DNA of 39,179 nt from an uncultured Prochlorococcus sp. (GTDB lineage: Bacteria; Cyanobacteriota; Cyanobacteriia; PCC-6307; Cyanobiaceae). Of the stretch, positions 1 to 9,674 are shown in pieces. The stretch lies in assembly GCA_902573045.1 (NCBI GenBank), contig CACGIB010000007.1:1-39179 (forward strand), in the 5' to 3' direction. The stretch's first letter is position 1; each line of letters starts with the position of its first letter. A program made the position numbers and the translations under genes. The notes below the pieces were generated by a model. That model had not been told where the DNA came from. It saw nothing but the letters and a program-made list of their open reading frames with translations, and did no database searches.

Positions 1-1481
1 ATATTCTTAATAAGTTTTGTTTTTCTTTTCACATTATATTTTTTCTTTAATAATAAGAATTCATCTATTAGCAAATTAAGTAACAATTTTCTATCGCTCA
101 ATAATTTTTGAAGATAATTCTTTTTTTCTTGCAAATTTTTTATATCATCGTGTATTTGATTTCTTTCTAGATTTGTTAATTTTTTTAGTGGCATATCCAA
201 AACTGAATTTGCTTGTTTTTCACTTAAGAAAAAATTATTAATTAATTTTGATTTGGCTTCTGCAGTATTTTCCGAATCTTCAATAATCTCTATAATTTTT
301 TTTATGTCTTTTGTTGCTTTAGATAAACCCTCCAATATTTCAAGTTTTTCAAGAGTATTTTTTAGAAAATAATTAGTTCTTTTTCTAATTGTTTCTTCTC
401 TAAACTCAAGAAAAAAGTTAAGATATTGTTTTAAGTTCAATTGGATAGGTTTGCCTTGAATTAAAGCTAAAAATATTGCACCAAAGTTGGTTTGGAGAGT
501 TGTTTTTTTATATAAATTTGAAATTATAAGTTCAGCATTAGAGTCTTTTTTTAGCTCTATTACGATTCTCATTCCATCTCTATCGCTTTCATCCCTAATA
601 TCAGAGATCCCACTGATTTTGCTTGTATTAACTAGTTCTGCTAATTTTTCAATCCAACTTGCTTTACTGATTTGATAAGGAAGTTCAGTAATAATTAATG
701 CATTTTTTTTATGTTTACCTTTTCCTAAATTTAATTCTTCTGTATTTATGACCCCCCTAATTGTTATTGATCCTTTTCCCGTTTCGTAAAGTTCATCTAT
801 CGCTTCATTATGAATTAATTCTCCGCCTGTAGGAAAATCAGGTCCTCTTATGATTTTACTAAGTTTTTTATTACTAATATCTTGATTTTTTACTAAAGCA
901 ATTAAACCATCTACTATTTCTCCTAAGTTGTGCGGGGGAATATTTGTTGCCATTCCAACTGCAATTCCTGATGATCCGTTCAATAATAAAAATGGAAGTT
1001 GTGCTGGGAGAATATCTGGTTCCTTTTGTGAACCATCAAAATTATTTGAAAAATTAACTGTTTCTGATCCAATTTCTTCAAGAAAAGCTTTATGTGCAAT
1101 TGGCGCTAATCTTGTTTCAGTGTATCTCATTGCTGCTGGTGGATCATTATCTACTGATCCAAAATTTCCATGACCATCTAGAGTTGGATAATTAGTTGAA
1201 AAATTTTGCACTAGCCTAACTAGTGCATCATATACTGCTTGATCTCCGTGAGGATGGTATTTGCCAAGTACATCCCCAACAACTCTTGCGCACTTTCTAA
1301 ATGGTCTGTCAGGCGTTAAACCTAACTCGTACATTGCAAATAATATTCTTCTTTGGACAGGCTTCAGGCCATCTCTTGCATCTGGAAGAGCACGTCCAAC
1401 TATTACACTCATTGCATATTCTAGATAAGAACGTTGCATTTCTTCCTGGAGGGAGATAGAAGTGAATTTGTTCTTATCCAT
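1..1481 (-). CDS. gyrA/parC: DNA gyrase/topoisomerase IV subunit A, N-terminal part (runs off window)
   Basis: Type IIA topoisomerase A subunit, which cuts and religates DNA in a heterotetramer with the GyrB/ParE ATPase. The frame opens at the ATG complement at 1479-1481 ([14 protein letters not shown]) and stays open to base 1, about 493 codons, so the C-terminal beta-pinwheel is outside the window. The family core [20 protein letters not shown] is near residues 16-35, KYHPHGD near 74-80, and the catalytic tyrosine is Y120 in [10 protein letters not shown]. Picocyanobacteria carry two A-subunit paralogues. The pinwheel that separates GyrA from ParC is not visible, so the paralogue is left open. 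Family certain, exact symbol not. Confidence 0.93.
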   Translation of the reverse strand, partial: MDKNKFTSISLQEEMQRSYLEYAMSVIVGRALPDARDGLKPVQRRILFAMYELGLTPDRPFRKCARVVGDVLGKYHPHGDQAVYDALVRLVQNFSTNYPTLDGHGNFGSVDNDPPAAMRYTETRLAPIAHKAFLEEIGSETVNFSNNFDGSQKEPDILPAQLPFLLLNGSSGIAVGMATNIPPHNLGEIVDGLIALVKNQDISNKKLSKIIRGPDFPTGGELIHNEAIDELYETGKGSITIRGVINTEELNLGKGKHKKNALIITELPYQISKASWIEKLAELVNTSKISGISDIRDESDRDGMRIVIELKKDSNAELIISNLYKKTTLQTNFGAIFLALIQGKPIQLNLKQYLNFFLEFREETIRKRTNYFLKNTLEKLEILEGLSKATKDIKKIIEIIEDSENTAEAKSKLINNFFLSEKQANSVLDMPLKKLTNLERNQIHDDIKNLQEKKNYLQKLLSDRKLLLNLLIDEFLLLKKKYNVKRKTKLIKN

Positions 1482-1558
1482 TAGAGTTGAAAATTAAATA
1501 TGTATTTTTTAACTAAATTAAGACTAATAGGTAAACAAATATTTACCAGTATTAAGAA

Positions 1559-2422
1559 TTAAGAAGACTCATTTATTTTAGATTTTGCTAATATTACATC
1601 TTGTTTCAGCTCTTCATTTTGTAGAAGTATTTTTGTAGAGGTTTGCAATTTTTCTCCCCATAATTGTTCTTTTCTATGATCGTAATCTACATATTTGGGA
1701 TCTTTGGTTAAAGCTTTTTTTGCTAGTTCAATTGCCAATCTAATATCTCTAATCCTTAAACATGAAGCGAGGCCGAGTAATGGTTCCGCATTATCTTGAA
1801 TTGAGATTGCTTTTTCAAAAAGCTTGATTGATAGATTTATATTGTTTTTTTCGAAATAAGCTAATCCTTGATTATTTATTGCTTGCCAGAAATCAGGTTT
1901 AATTTTTAAAGCTTTATCAAACAAGTTGATAGCTCCTAAGTAATCTTTTTCCATCAATAGGATATTGCCTAATTGAAAAATAGCTTTGTGGTTATTGGGT
2001 TCTATCTTAATTCCTTTTTCTAAAGCACTCTTTGCATTTTTTTGTTGTGCAAGTTTTAAGTAAATATTACTTTTGGCATAGTATATTTCACTAATATTTG
2101 AATTGATCTTTTCTGCTTTATTTAATGAATTCAATGCGTTTTTGTATAGTTTATTAGCTAATTGCGCTTCAGCTAAAATCAACCATAGTTTTTCATCTCT
2201 TGAGTTTATCTTTACAGCTAATTTCGCTAAATTAAGACTATCTTCAATTTGTCCAAAATAAAGTAGCTGATAAGCATTTTTGCCAATGTATAAACTTTGC
2301 TTTTGTAAATTTTTTATTGTCGGAAAATAATAATAGGGAACAATTCCTTGCACTTTTTGTATTTGAAGAAAGTAAAAACTGATCAAAGAGATGCATATAA
2401 TTTTTTTTAAAAACCTTTTCAT
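1559..2422 (-). CDS. TPR repeat protein, exported or membrane-anchored
   Basis: A 287-aa protein with an N-terminal basic stretch and hydrophobic segment (MKRFLKKIICISLISFYFL) that looks like a signal peptide or anchor. Degenerate 34-residue TPR helices follow from about residue 48 to 250, with repeats around LWLILAEAQLANKLYKNALN, AIFQLGNILLMEKDYLGAIN and AINNQGLAYFEKNNINLSIK. TPRs mediate protein-protein contacts; the partner cannot be read from the sequence. It starts four bases after the queG stop on the same strand, so the two are very likely co-transcribed. Function unknown beyond a scaffold role. Confidence 0.85.
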   Translation of the reverse strand: MKRFLKKIICISLISFYFLQIQKVQGIVPYYYFPTIKNLQKQSLYIGKNAYQLLYFGQIEDSLNLAKLAVKINSRDEKLWLILAEAQLANKLYKNALNSLNKAEKINSNISEIYYAKSNIYLKLAQQKNAKSALEKGIKIEPNNHKAIFQLGNILLMEKDYLGAINLFDKALKIKPDFWQAINNQGLAYFEKNNINLSIKLFEKAISIQDNAEPLLGLASCLRIRDIRLAIELAKKALTKDPKYVDYDHRKEQLWGEKLQTSTKILLQNEELKQDVILAKSKINESS

Positions 2423-2426
2423 ATTT

Positions 2427-3380
2427 TTATTTTTTATTTTTTAGATTTGCTTTTATATTTCTTTTCCACATCCATGGTTTAATTCTCTTTAACGTGGTTC
2501 CTTGAAGATTTTCTCTCCAAGTTTTATCATCCCAATTTAACGACTCAATATTTAGATTTTTAATCCATTCTTTCGGAGTAGTTTCAATATCATTATTAAA
2601 TGGTACTGACTTATTCCAAGGACACACATCTTGACAAATATCGCAACCTGCAACCCATCCATTTAAATTTTCTTCTATTTTTTTTGGAATAGTTTTATCT
2701 CTGCTTTCTATTGTGTGATACGCAATGCATAGATCTGATTTTATAACAAAGGGTTCTACTATTGCCTTTGTCGGACAATGTTCAATACAAATATCACATT
2801 TTCCGCAAAGCGATTGATGTGGTTGATCTGGTATTAAATCTTTTGTAAGGACCATAAAACCTAAAGTAAACCAAGAACCATTTTTTTTGCTTATTAAATT
2901 ACTATTTTTACCTATCCAACCTATTCCTGACTCTTCAGCCCATGCTTTTTCAAGGAGCGGCGAGGTATCAACGCATATTTTCCATTTGCAATCAGGAATT
3001 TCTAGGTTAATCCATTTACCAATATTCTTTAATTTTTTGTAAATAACTTTATGATAATCTTCTCCTTGACTAAATTTAGCTACCTTAAAGAGATTATTCT
3101 TGTCCTCCTTATTCTGTGAATTTATGTAAGTAAATCCAACGCTTAAAACACTTTTTGCATCTTTAAAAAGTGAACCTATATTTTTTCTTCTTTCTGCTTC
3201 CATCCATTTCATTTCAGCATGGTGTTTTTTTAATAGCCATCTTTCTAATGCATTAGTTCTTAATTTCATGCGTGAACTGCCCGGTATTGAAGCTATTCCG
3301 GCTAATGTAAAACCTTCAAAAATTGCTCTTTCTTTTAATTTTTTAGTTATTTCTTTTTTGTCTTGAATGGTATCAATCAT
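2427..3380 (-). CDS. queG: Epoxyqueuosine reductase QueG
   Basis: Performs the last step of queuosine synthesis, reducing epoxyqueuosine to queuosine in tRNA anticodons with cobalamin and two 4Fe-4S clusters. The 317 aa carry both ferredoxin-like cluster motifs: CGKCDICIEHCP (Cys 192, 195, 198, 202) and GCDICQDVCPWN (Cys 246, 249, 253), plus C218. The QueG signature CVDTSPLLEKAWAEESGIGW includes the probable catalytic Asp at 138. Length is in the usual range, slightly short. The need for cobalamin fits an organism that also carries cbiD here. First gene of a two-gene minus-strand unit with the TPR protein. Confidence 0.95.
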   Translation of the reverse strand: MIDTIQDKKEITKKLKERAIFEGFTLAGIASIPGSSRMKLRTNALERWLLKKHHAEMKWMEAERRKNIGSLFKDAKSVLSVGFTYINSQNKEDKNNLFKVAKFSQGEDYHKVIYKKLKNIGKWINLEIPDCKWKICVDTSPLLEKAWAEESGIGWIGKNSNLISKKNGSWFTLGFMVLTKDLIPDQPHQSLCGKCDICIEHCPTKAIVEPFVIKSDLCIAYHTIESRDKTIPKKIEENLNGWVAGCDICQDVCPWNKSVPFNNDIETTPKEWIKNLNIESLNWDDKTWRENLQGTTLKRIKPWMWKRNIKANLKNKK

Positions 3381-3526
3381 TTCTTTATTATTTATAGCAT
3401 TTCTTTTAATAGTTATTTTTGGAGAATAAACTAATAATTAAAATAAATATATTAAAAAAAAATATATCCTATCTCAGTAAAAACGGTTAAATTATTAGTA
3501 AGCTAAATATAGTTAAAAACGTTATT

Positions 3527-4261
3527 TTGGTTGAATCTAATCAAAATCAAGATTCGAATTTAGGATCTAGGCTCCAACAGGATCTTAAAAATGATCTCAT
3601 AGCAGGTTTGTTGGTTGTAATACCCTTAGCAACGACAATCTGGCTGTCATCTTTAGTTAGTAAATTTGTTTTAACATTAGTAACCTCTGTTCCAAAGCAA
3701 CTAAACCCTTTTATAAATTTAAATCCTTTGTTACAAGATTTAATTAATCTTTCCTTAGGTTTAACTGTTCCTTTATTAGCCATTTTGCTCATAGGATTGA
3801 TGGCAAGAAATTTCGTTGGAAGATGGTTATTAGAATTTGGCGAGGGTACGTTATCTAAAATTCCTGTAGCTGGGGCTGTTTATAAAACTCTCAAACAATT
3901 GCTAGAAACTTTTTTAAGTAATAAATCTAATCGATTTAGAAGAGTTATTTTAGTTGAATATCCACGTGAGGGACTATATAGCATAGGTTTTGTAACTGGT
4001 GATGTAGGACCATCTCTGCAGCCAGAATTGGAAGAAAAGTTACTCAGTGTTTTTATACCCACAGCACCAAACCCAACTACTGGTTGGTACACTCTAGTTC
4101 CTGAATCTTCTGTTAAGGATTTGGATATATCTGTTGAAGATGCTTTTAGAACAATAATTTCGGCTGGGATAGTTAATCCAGATGAGAAAAATAACACTAC
4201 AAATCCAACTTTTTCAAAATTATTTTCTCAATTACGTGCTTCTACAAATACTTCTTCTTAA
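3527..4261 (+). CDS. DUF502 family membrane protein
   Basis: A 244-aa integral membrane protein of the DUF502 family, function not established. Two hydrophobic stretches are visible: about residues 24-48 (DLIAGLLVVIPLATTIWLSS) and 70-92 (LGLTVPLLAILLIGLMAR). The family-typical soluble part follows, with GEGTLSKIPVAGAVYKTLKQ and VEYPREGLYSIGFVTG. The start chosen is TTG at 3527, because no ATG or GTG lies nearby in frame and the N-terminus MVESNQNQDS matches what I recall of relatives. It is divergent from queG and three bases upstream of nusB, so it probably forms a unit with nusB and ftsY. Confidence 0.85.
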   Translation: MVESNQNQDSNLGSRLQQDLKNDLIAGLLVVIPLATTIWLSSLVSKFVLTLVTSVPKQLNPFINLNPLLQDLINLSLGLTVPLLAILLIGLMARNFVGRWLLEFGEGTLSKIPVAGAVYKTLKQLLETFLSNKSNRFRRVILVEYPREGLYSIGFVTGDVGPSLQPELEEKLLSVFIPTAPNPTTGWYTLVPESSVKDLDISVEDAFRTIISAGIVNPDEKNNTTNPTFSKLFSQLRASTNTSS

Positions 4262-4264
4262 TTA

Positions 4265-4891
4265 ATGCATAATAGATCTCTTTCCAGAGAATTATCTTTA
4301 ATTTCTCTCGGCCTGATAAAAGATAAAGGTGATTTAAAATTAAACAAGTTTCAAATAGAAGAAATTTTTGAATCTGCATTGGATACTCTAATAAACCATT
4401 GCAGAGATGAATTAGACAATTGCGAATCAGAGTTAGAAAATGCATCACAAAAAATATTAGAAAGTGAATTGCAAGAGGGTGTTGATTCTGCTTTTTCAAA
4501 TGTTCGAGATGATTTAAAAAATTCTCTAACAAAAATTCAAGCTGTTATGAATACATTTTCTGATATTTTAGACTTTCCAAAATTAATAGTTTCTAGTGGT
4601 CAAATAGAAATTAGAGAAGATGTAACTCAGAGAGTTAGTAAGATTATTAATAATATTTCAACTATTGATTCTGATATTGATCAAGTAATGGATAGGTGGA
4701 GATTAAAAAGATTACCTAGAATAGACCGAGATATTTTACGTTTAGCCTATCTAGATATTAATTTTTTGGATACACCTGTTGCTGTTGCTTGCGATGAGGC
4801 CGTGAATTTAGCTAATAAATATAGTGATATTCAAGGAAGAAAATTAATTAATGGAGTTTTAAGGAGATTACAAACAGTTAAATTGCAATAA
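4265..4891 (+). CDS. nusB: Transcription antitermination factor NusB
   Basis: NusB pairs with NusE (S10) on boxA RNA to stop premature termination in rRNA operons. The 208 aa start with MHNRSLSRELSLISLGLIKD, the typical cyanobacterial NusB N-terminus. The C-terminal helical core holds RLPRIDRDILRLAYLDINFL and VACDEAVNLANKYSDIQGRK, then LINGVLRRL. It is longer than E. coli NusB because of a helical insertion around residues 50-105, as in other cyanobacteria. It begins 3 bases after the DUF502 stop and ends 58 bases before ftsY. Confidence 0.95.
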   Translation: MHNRSLSRELSLISLGLIKDKGDLKLNKFQIEEIFESALDTLINHCRDELDNCESELENASQKILESELQEGVDSAFSNVRDDLKNSLTKIQAVMNTFSDILDFPKLIVSSGQIEIREDVTQRVSKIINNISTIDSDIDQVMDRWRLKRLPRIDRDILRLAYLDINFLDTPVAVACDEAVNLANKYSDIQGRKLINGVLRRLQTVKLQ

Positions 4892-4949
4892 TTATTTGAT
4901 ATAAATAGATAGTAATTTACAATTTATTGAATACGAATAATAGATATCA

Positions 4950-6173
4950 ATGACTGATTCTGAGAACTCTCGAGAATGGGCTGCACAAGCTTATGCACTG
5001 TTAAAAAAAAGACAGGAAGAGCAAAAGCAACAATTACAGAAGGAGGAAGAGCAAAAGCAACAATTACAGAAGGAGGAAGAGCAAAAGCAAGAATTGATTA
5101 ATAGTAGTAGTAAACAAAATCTTTTTAGAGAGTCAAAAATTAATGCTGAAACTGAATTAGGAGAGTTTGATGATAACTTTACATGGTCTGCAATGGTATT
5201 AGCTGCTCAGGGAAAATCAATAAATCAAATATCAATAGATGAAATTGATTGGTTAACTAAATTAAGAAGAGGGCTAGAAGAAACAAGAAAAGGATTTGTT
5301 ACAGAATTATTAGATAAATTGGGGGACGATCCTCTTACACCTGAATCTTTGGATGATTTAGAAACTCTTTTAATAAGAGCTGATGTCGGTATTTGTTCAA
5401 CTGATAAAGTTATAAGTTCTCTCAGAAAAAAATTAAATGAAGAGGTCGTGGGTGGAGAAGCAGGAATAAAATTTTTAAAGGAGGAATTAAAATTAATTAT
5501 TGACAAGCCAATAAAAAATTCAGGCACTGAACTACTAGTGCCTAAAAAGGGTAAGTTAAATGTCTGGTTACTAGTGGGAGTTAATGGGGTTGGTAAGACT
5601 ACAACATTAGGAAAATTAGCATATTTGTCATCAAGGAGTAATTACAAAACCTTAATAGCAGCTGCTGATACTTTTAGAGCAGCTGCAGTTGAACAACTTA
5701 ATGTATGGGGCGAGAGAAGTAATGTTGATGTTATATCTAATCAATCAAAAAATGCTGATCCAGCTGCTGTAGTTTTTGATGCAATTAATGCTGCTAAGAA
5801 AAGAAATGTTGAATTATTACTTATTGATACAGCAGGGAGATTGCAAACAAAAAATAATCTGATGGATGAATTAGCAAAAATAAAAAAAATTATTGATAAA
5901 AAGGTTCCAAATGCAATTGTTGAATCATTACTAGTTTTAGATGCAAGTCAAGGTCAAAATGGCCTAAAGCAAGCAAAAAGTTTTGCTGAAACAGCAAAGT
6001 TAAGTGGAGCAATTATTACTAAATTAGATGGCACCTCTAGAGGAGGAGTCTCTTTAGCAGTATCAGAGGAAGTTAATTTACCTATAAGATTTATTGGTGC
6101 TGGAGAGGGTATAAAAGACTTAAGGCCTTTTAATAGTTTTGAATTTGTAGAAGCTTTGCTCGCAGATAAATAA
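4950..6173 (+). CDS. ftsY: Signal recognition particle receptor FtsY
   Basis: SRP receptor GTPase that docks ribosome-SRP complexes at the membrane. The 407 aa show an N-terminal charged region with Gln/Glu/Lys repeats (residues about 20-50), then the helical N domain. The G domain has the P-loop GVNGVGKT (210-217), AADTFRAAA, DTAGR (from 293) and TKLDG (from 357), ending in GAGEGIKDLRPF. The N-terminal repeat comes from a 30-bp DNA tandem repeat listed separately. Family assignment is secure from the P-loop and DTFRAAA motif. Confidence 0.97.
   Translation: MTDSENSREWAAQAYALLKKRQEEQKQQLQKEEEQKQQLQKEEEQKQELINSSSKQNLFRESKINAETELGEFDDNFTWSAMVLAAQGKSINQISIDEIDWLTKLRRGLEETRKGFVTELLDKLGDDPLTPESLDDLETLLIRADVGICSTDKVISSLRKKLNEEVVGGEAGIKFLKEELKLIIDKPIKNSGTELLVPKKGKLNVWLLVGVNGVGKTTTLGKLAYLSSRSNYKTLIAAADTFRAAAVEQLNVWGERSNVDVISNQSKNADPAAVVFDAINAAKKRNVELLLIDTAGRLQTKNNLMDELAKIKKIIDKKVPNAIVESLLVLDASQGQNGLKQAKSFAETAKLSGAIITKLDGTSRGGVSLAVSEEVNLPIRFIGAGEGIKDLRPFNSFEFVEALLADK
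5016..5090 (+). repeat. 30-bp tandem repeat inside ftsY, 2.5 copies
   Basis: Two identical 30-base units lie at 5016-5045 and 5046-5075, followed by a 15-base partial copy at 5076-5090. Each encodes the decapeptide EEQKQQLQKE in frame, so copy-number changes would keep ftsY in frame. Exact identity, including silent positions, implies a recent slippage duplication. Confidence 0.95.
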
Positions 6174-6240
6174 ATATTTAATTAAATTTTTTTAAAAAAT
6201 TAATTTTAATGTTAAAACATGTTTATATATTAAATTTGTT

Positions 6241-7584
6241 GTGACAAATAATCCAAAAGAAAAATTATTTTCAAACAACCTTATACAAAAATTTTCAGAT
6301 AATCAATCTCAATTATCATTAAAAAATGAATATAAATTTGCTGAACTTGCCTCCTCATTAGCATATTATTTAAAATCGTTTTCTAATGTAGATAAATTAT
6401 TGGAATATATAAGCCTAATTTGTAAACATATTTTTAGTGAAAATATTTTTTTAATTATTCCTTTAAATTATGAGGGAGGGATATGGAAGGAAAATATAAG
6501 AATTTCTGCTAACGATGAATGTTCAATAATTAAAGGAGAAATTAACAAATTTTTTAATCAATTTCATTTTTCAAAAAATTTAAAAAAAAAAGAAATTTTA
6601 ACTTTTGATAATGCTTTAAAAAAGAATTTTAAAGAATATAAAATTGAAACAAAAAAAATATTATCTAGAGGAAAATGTAGAGGATTTATTTATATTTTTA
6701 GTCATGATCTTTCTAGTCAGTCAATCACTGAAGATGGAAATTTTAATTTTATAGAAAATTGTCTAGCTGTTGGATTAGAAAATTACTTCTTAATAAAAAC
6801 GAAGAAAAAGCATGAGAATGTTGATAGAGAAATTTCTACTGGTGCTGAAATTCAATCTCAATTACTTCCAGATTATTGTCCAATTATTTATGGAATAGAT
6901 TTAGCTGCTCATTGTCGACCGGCTCTCCAGTTGGGTGGGGATTACTATGACTTTATGTGCTTAAAGACGAATATCTCAGAAAAAAGAAAAGAAAAATCAA
7001 GATGGGCTTTGGTAATAGGTGATGTCATGGGTAAAGGTATTCCTGCCGGTCTTTTAATGACTATGTTAAGAGGAATGCTACGTGCTGAGATTCTTACAGG
7101 TTTGCCTCCAGATAGAATTTTGCACGATTTGAATCAACTAGCAATAAATGATTTAGATCAATCTCATAGATTTGTGACATTATTTTATTCAGATTATGAC
7201 CCTAGATCAAGAAAATTGAGATTTGCTAATGCAGCACATAATCCTCCTTTACTTTGGAAAAGCTCAGATCAGGAAATTATAAAATTAGATGCAGAAGGAT
7301 TTGTCCTTGGACTACAAAAAGACGCTGAATATCATTGTCGTGAAATCAAGCTTAATGAAAATGACTTAGTTCTTTACTATACAGATGGAATAATTGATAC
7401 TTCTAACTCTTTGGGTGAGAGATTTGATGAGGAAAGATTAATTAAAACTCTCTCAAAATTATGTAAACAATCTTATACATCTCAAGAAATTTTGAATAAA
7501 ATATTTAAAAAATTAGATGACTTTAGAGGACAAAATAGACATCTGGAAGATGATGCATCCATGGTTGTTTTTCAATTAAAATAG
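6241..7584 (+). CDS. SpoIIE/RsbU-type PP2C serine phosphatase
   Basis: A 447-aa protein with a poorly conserved N-terminal half, probably GAF-like (about residues 30-190), and a C-terminal PPM/SpoIIE phosphatase domain. Motifs seen: QLGGDYYDF (GGD at 232-234), GDVMGKGIPAGLLM (from about 260), FANAAHNPPLLW, YYTDGIIDTSN (from about 379) and EDDASMVVF near the C-terminus. The acidic residues fit a Mn/Mg-dependent phosphatase. Relatives act in partner-switching modules; no anti-sigma kinase or STAS antagonist is adjacent, so the substrate is unknown. GTG start at 6241, with no better in-frame ATG nearby. Confidence 0.9.
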   Translation: MTNNPKEKLFSNNLIQKFSDNQSQLSLKNEYKFAELASSLAYYLKSFSNVDKLLEYISLICKHIFSENIFLIIPLNYEGGIWKENIRISANDECSIIKGEINKFFNQFHFSKNLKKKEILTFDNALKKNFKEYKIETKKILSRGKCRGFIYIFSHDLSSQSITEDGNFNFIENCLAVGLENYFLIKTKKKHENVDREISTGAEIQSQLLPDYCPIIYGIDLAAHCRPALQLGGDYYDFMCLKTNISEKRKEKSRWALVIGDVMGKGIPAGLLMTMLRGMLRAEILTGLPPDRILHDLNQLAINDLDQSHRFVTLFYSDYDPRSRKLRFANAAHNPPLLWKSSDQEIIKLDAEGFVLGLQKDAEYHCREIKLNENDLVLYYTDGIIDTSNSLGERFDEERLIKTLSKLCKQSYTSQEILNKIFKKLDDFRGQNRHLEDDASMVVFQLK

Positions 7585-7646
7585 AAATTTTTTGTCACCT
7601 ATATAAAAAAATGCTTTATTAGAGATAATTAAAGTTACTAATTGAT

Positions 7647-9026
7647 ATGGCAAAAGTTTGGAGTAAAAGGTTTGATAATTCACTTAACCCATTTATAGAA
7701 AAGTTCAATGCTTCAATAGGGTTTGATAGAAAGCTTATCTTAGAAGATTTAGATTGCTCGATTGCCCATGCAAAAATGCTCGGCAAAACTCAAGTTTTAT
7801 CTTCTTCTGAAGCTTTGCAAATTATTAATGGCTTAGAAACAATAAAAACTGAGTATTTGGAGGGTAAATTTTGTCCTAGTCCACCTTCTGAAGATATTCA
7901 CTATTGTATAGAAGAAAAACTAATCAGTTTAATTGGTGAAACTGGAAAAAAACTACATACCGGTAGAAGTAGAAATGATCAAGTTGGTACAGATATAAGG
8001 TTGTGGCTAAGAAAAGAGATTGATAATCTTGAGGTCTTAATAACTGATCTCCAAAAGTCTTTTTTCAATCTTGCGAAAACTAATATTTATACCCTTATTC
8101 CTGGATATACCCATATGCAAAGAGCTCAACCATTATCTTTAGCTCACCATTTATTGGCTTATTTGGAAATGTTCCAAAGAGACCGTGAAAGGTTTAAAGA
8201 AGTAAGATCAAGAGTTAATATGTCCCCACTAGGAGCTGCAGCATTAGCGGGCACAAAAATAAAAATAGATAGGAAATTTACAGCTTCAGAATTGGGTTTT
8301 GAAAAGATTTATAAAAATAGTCTTGATGCAGTGAGTGATAGAGATTTTTGTATAGAGTTTGTTTCTGCATCTGCTTTGTTAATGTCTCATTTGAGTAAAA
8401 TTTCAGAAGAAATAATTTTATGGGTTACTGATGAATTTTCTTTTGCAAAACTAACAGATAAATGTTCTACAGGAAGTAGCTTAATGCCCCAGAAAAAAAA
8501 TCCTGACGTTCCAGAATTGATAAGAGGTAAAACAGGAAGAGTGTATGGACATCTTCAATCATTGTTAACTATGGTCAAAGGGGTACCACTTGCATACAAT
8601 AAGGATTTTCAAGAGGATAAAGAGCCAATATTTGATACGGCTGAGACAATATCTTCTTGCATTCAAGCAATGACTATATTAATTAATGAGGGTATAGAAT
8701 TCAATATTAAAAATTTGTCTGATTCGGTAGAAAATGATTTTTCTAATGCTACTGATTTAGCAGATTACTTAGTCGGTAAAGATGTTCCTTTTAGAACCGC
8801 TTATCAAGTTGTGGGTGAAATTGTTAAGTATTGCTTAGAGAGAAAAATGTTATTTAAAAATCTCAAAATTGATGAATTTAAAAAATTTCACTCTGAATTT
8901 GATGAAGATGTTTTTCTTGATCTTGAACCAATAAACGTCGTCAAGTCAAGAACTAGTGAAGGTGGAACAGGTTTTACCCAAGTAGAAAAGGAAGTAAATA
9001 ATTGGCAAAAAAAATTGTTACTTTGA
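7647..9026 (+). CDS. argH: Argininosuccinate lyase
   Basis: Catalyses the final step of arginine biosynthesis, splitting argininosuccinate into arginine and fumarate. The 459 aa begin [20 protein letters not shown] and include [24 protein letters not shown] and the fumarase/aspartase signature [12 protein letters not shown] at 276-287 with its flexible catalytic serine. Full length for the family. It stands alone on the plus strand with a likely terminator after it. Confidence 0.97.
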   Translation: MAKVWSKRFDNSLNPFIEKFNASIGFDRKLILEDLDCSIAHAKMLGKTQVLSSSEALQIINGLETIKTEYLEGKFCPSPPSEDIHYCIEEKLISLIGETGKKLHTGRSRNDQVGTDIRLWLRKEIDNLEVLITDLQKSFFNLAKTNIYTLIPGYTHMQRAQPLSLAHHLLAYLEMFQRDRERFKEVRSRVNMSPLGAAALAGTKIKIDRKFTASELGFEKIYKNSLDAVSDRDFCIEFVSASALLMSHLSKISEEIILWVTDEFSFAKLTDKCSTGSSLMPQKKNPDVPELIRGKTGRVYGHLQSLLTMVKGVPLAYNKDFQEDKEPIFDTAETISSCIQAMTILINEGIEFNIKNLSDSVENDFSNATDLADYLVGKDVPFRTAYQVVGEIVKYCLERKMLFKNLKIDEFKKFHSEFDEDVFLDLEPINVVKSRTSEGGTGFTQVEKEVNNWQKKLLL

Positions 9027-9089
9027 ATCTCAATAATTTCTTTTCAACAAGGGTACGCTTTGAAGTAGAATAGTAAAGTAAACTATAGG

Positions 9090-9110
9090 ACTACTAATTG
9101 TAGTTTTTTA
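9090..9110 (+). terminator. Probable argH terminator
   Basis: A short hairpin, ACTAC - TAATT - GTAGT, is followed by a run of six T. It lies 64 bases after the argH stop and about 30 bases before the RRM gene. The stem is only 5 bp, so it may be a weak terminator or part of the RRM gene leader. Confidence 0.5.
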
Positions 9111-9140
9111 ATAAGGTAAATTTTCTTTGTTGAGATTAAA

Positions 9141-9674
9141 GTGAGTATTTTTGTTGGCAATTTGCCGTTCCGCGCAGAGCGTGAAGATGTTATACAGTTG
9201 TTTGCCCCTTTCGGTGAAGTTTTAAATTGTTCTCTTCCCCTTGAAAGAGATACTGGAAGAAAAAGAGGATTCGCATTTATTGAAATGGCAGATGAATCAA
9301 TTGAATCAACAACTATTGATGGTTTGCAAGGCGCTGAGCTTATGGGTAGGCCATTAAGAATTAATAAAGCTGAGCCGAGAGGCTCCGGTGGATCTCGAAG
9401 AGGAGGTAGAGGAGGCTATGGCGGCGGTAATAATGGCGGAGGCTATGGCGGTGGTAATAATGGCGGCGGCTATGGTCGTAGTAATAATGGCGGTGGCTAT
9501 GGCGGTGGCAATTCTGAACCAAATACTTCTTACTCTAATAAATCTTCTGGCGCAGAAGGCTGGGAAGACAGAAGTTATGGAAATTCCCCTGAAAACGCCG
9601 AATATGAAAGTGGTCGGAGCAGAAGAAAAAGGGGAGTTTCTAATGAGAGTAATACTCCAAATGAGTTAACTTAG
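9141..9674 (+). CDS. rbp: Glycine-rich RRM RNA-binding protein
   Basis: A 177-aa cyanobacterial RNA-binding protein of the Rbp family. One RRM spans residues 1-80, with RNP2 as IFVGNL (3-8) and RNP1 as KRGFAFIE (41-48). The tail is Gly/Asn/Tyr-rich (about 90-130), built from GGGYGGGNN repeats, then an acidic and basic C-terminus ending RSRRKRGVS. Rbp proteins in cyanobacteria respond to cold and bind mRNA. GTG start at 9141, which places the beta-1 strand directly at the N-terminus as expected. The stop overlaps the stop of the convergent dus gene by four bases. Confidence 0.93.
   Translation: MSIFVGNLPFRAEREDVIQLFAPFGEVLNCSLPLERDTGRKRGFAFIEMADESIESTTIDGLQGAELMGRPLRINKAEPRGSGGSRRGGRGGYGGGNNGGGYGGGNNGGGYGRSNNGGGYGGGNSEPNTSYSNKSSGAEGWEDRSYGNSPENAEYESGRSRRKRGVSNESNTPNELT
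9408..9512 (+). repeat. Degenerate 27-bp repeat coding the Gly-rich tail of the RRM protein
   Basis: Four successive units of about 27 bases (pattern GGCGGNGGCTATGGCGGNGG plus AATAAT) encode GGGYGGGNN. Units differ mostly at third positions; one unit has Arg-Ser in place of Gly-Gly. This is local GC-rich sequence in an AT-rich genome. Confidence 0.85.

Noticed and set aside
3547..4197. Two minus-strand ORFs inside the DUF502 gene
   Set aside because: Shadows of a well-supported plus-strand gene, with unnatural composition.
9388..9669. Met/Ala/Val-rich ORF in another frame of the RRM gene
   Set aside because: Artifact of the GC-rich glycine repeat read in a shifted frame.
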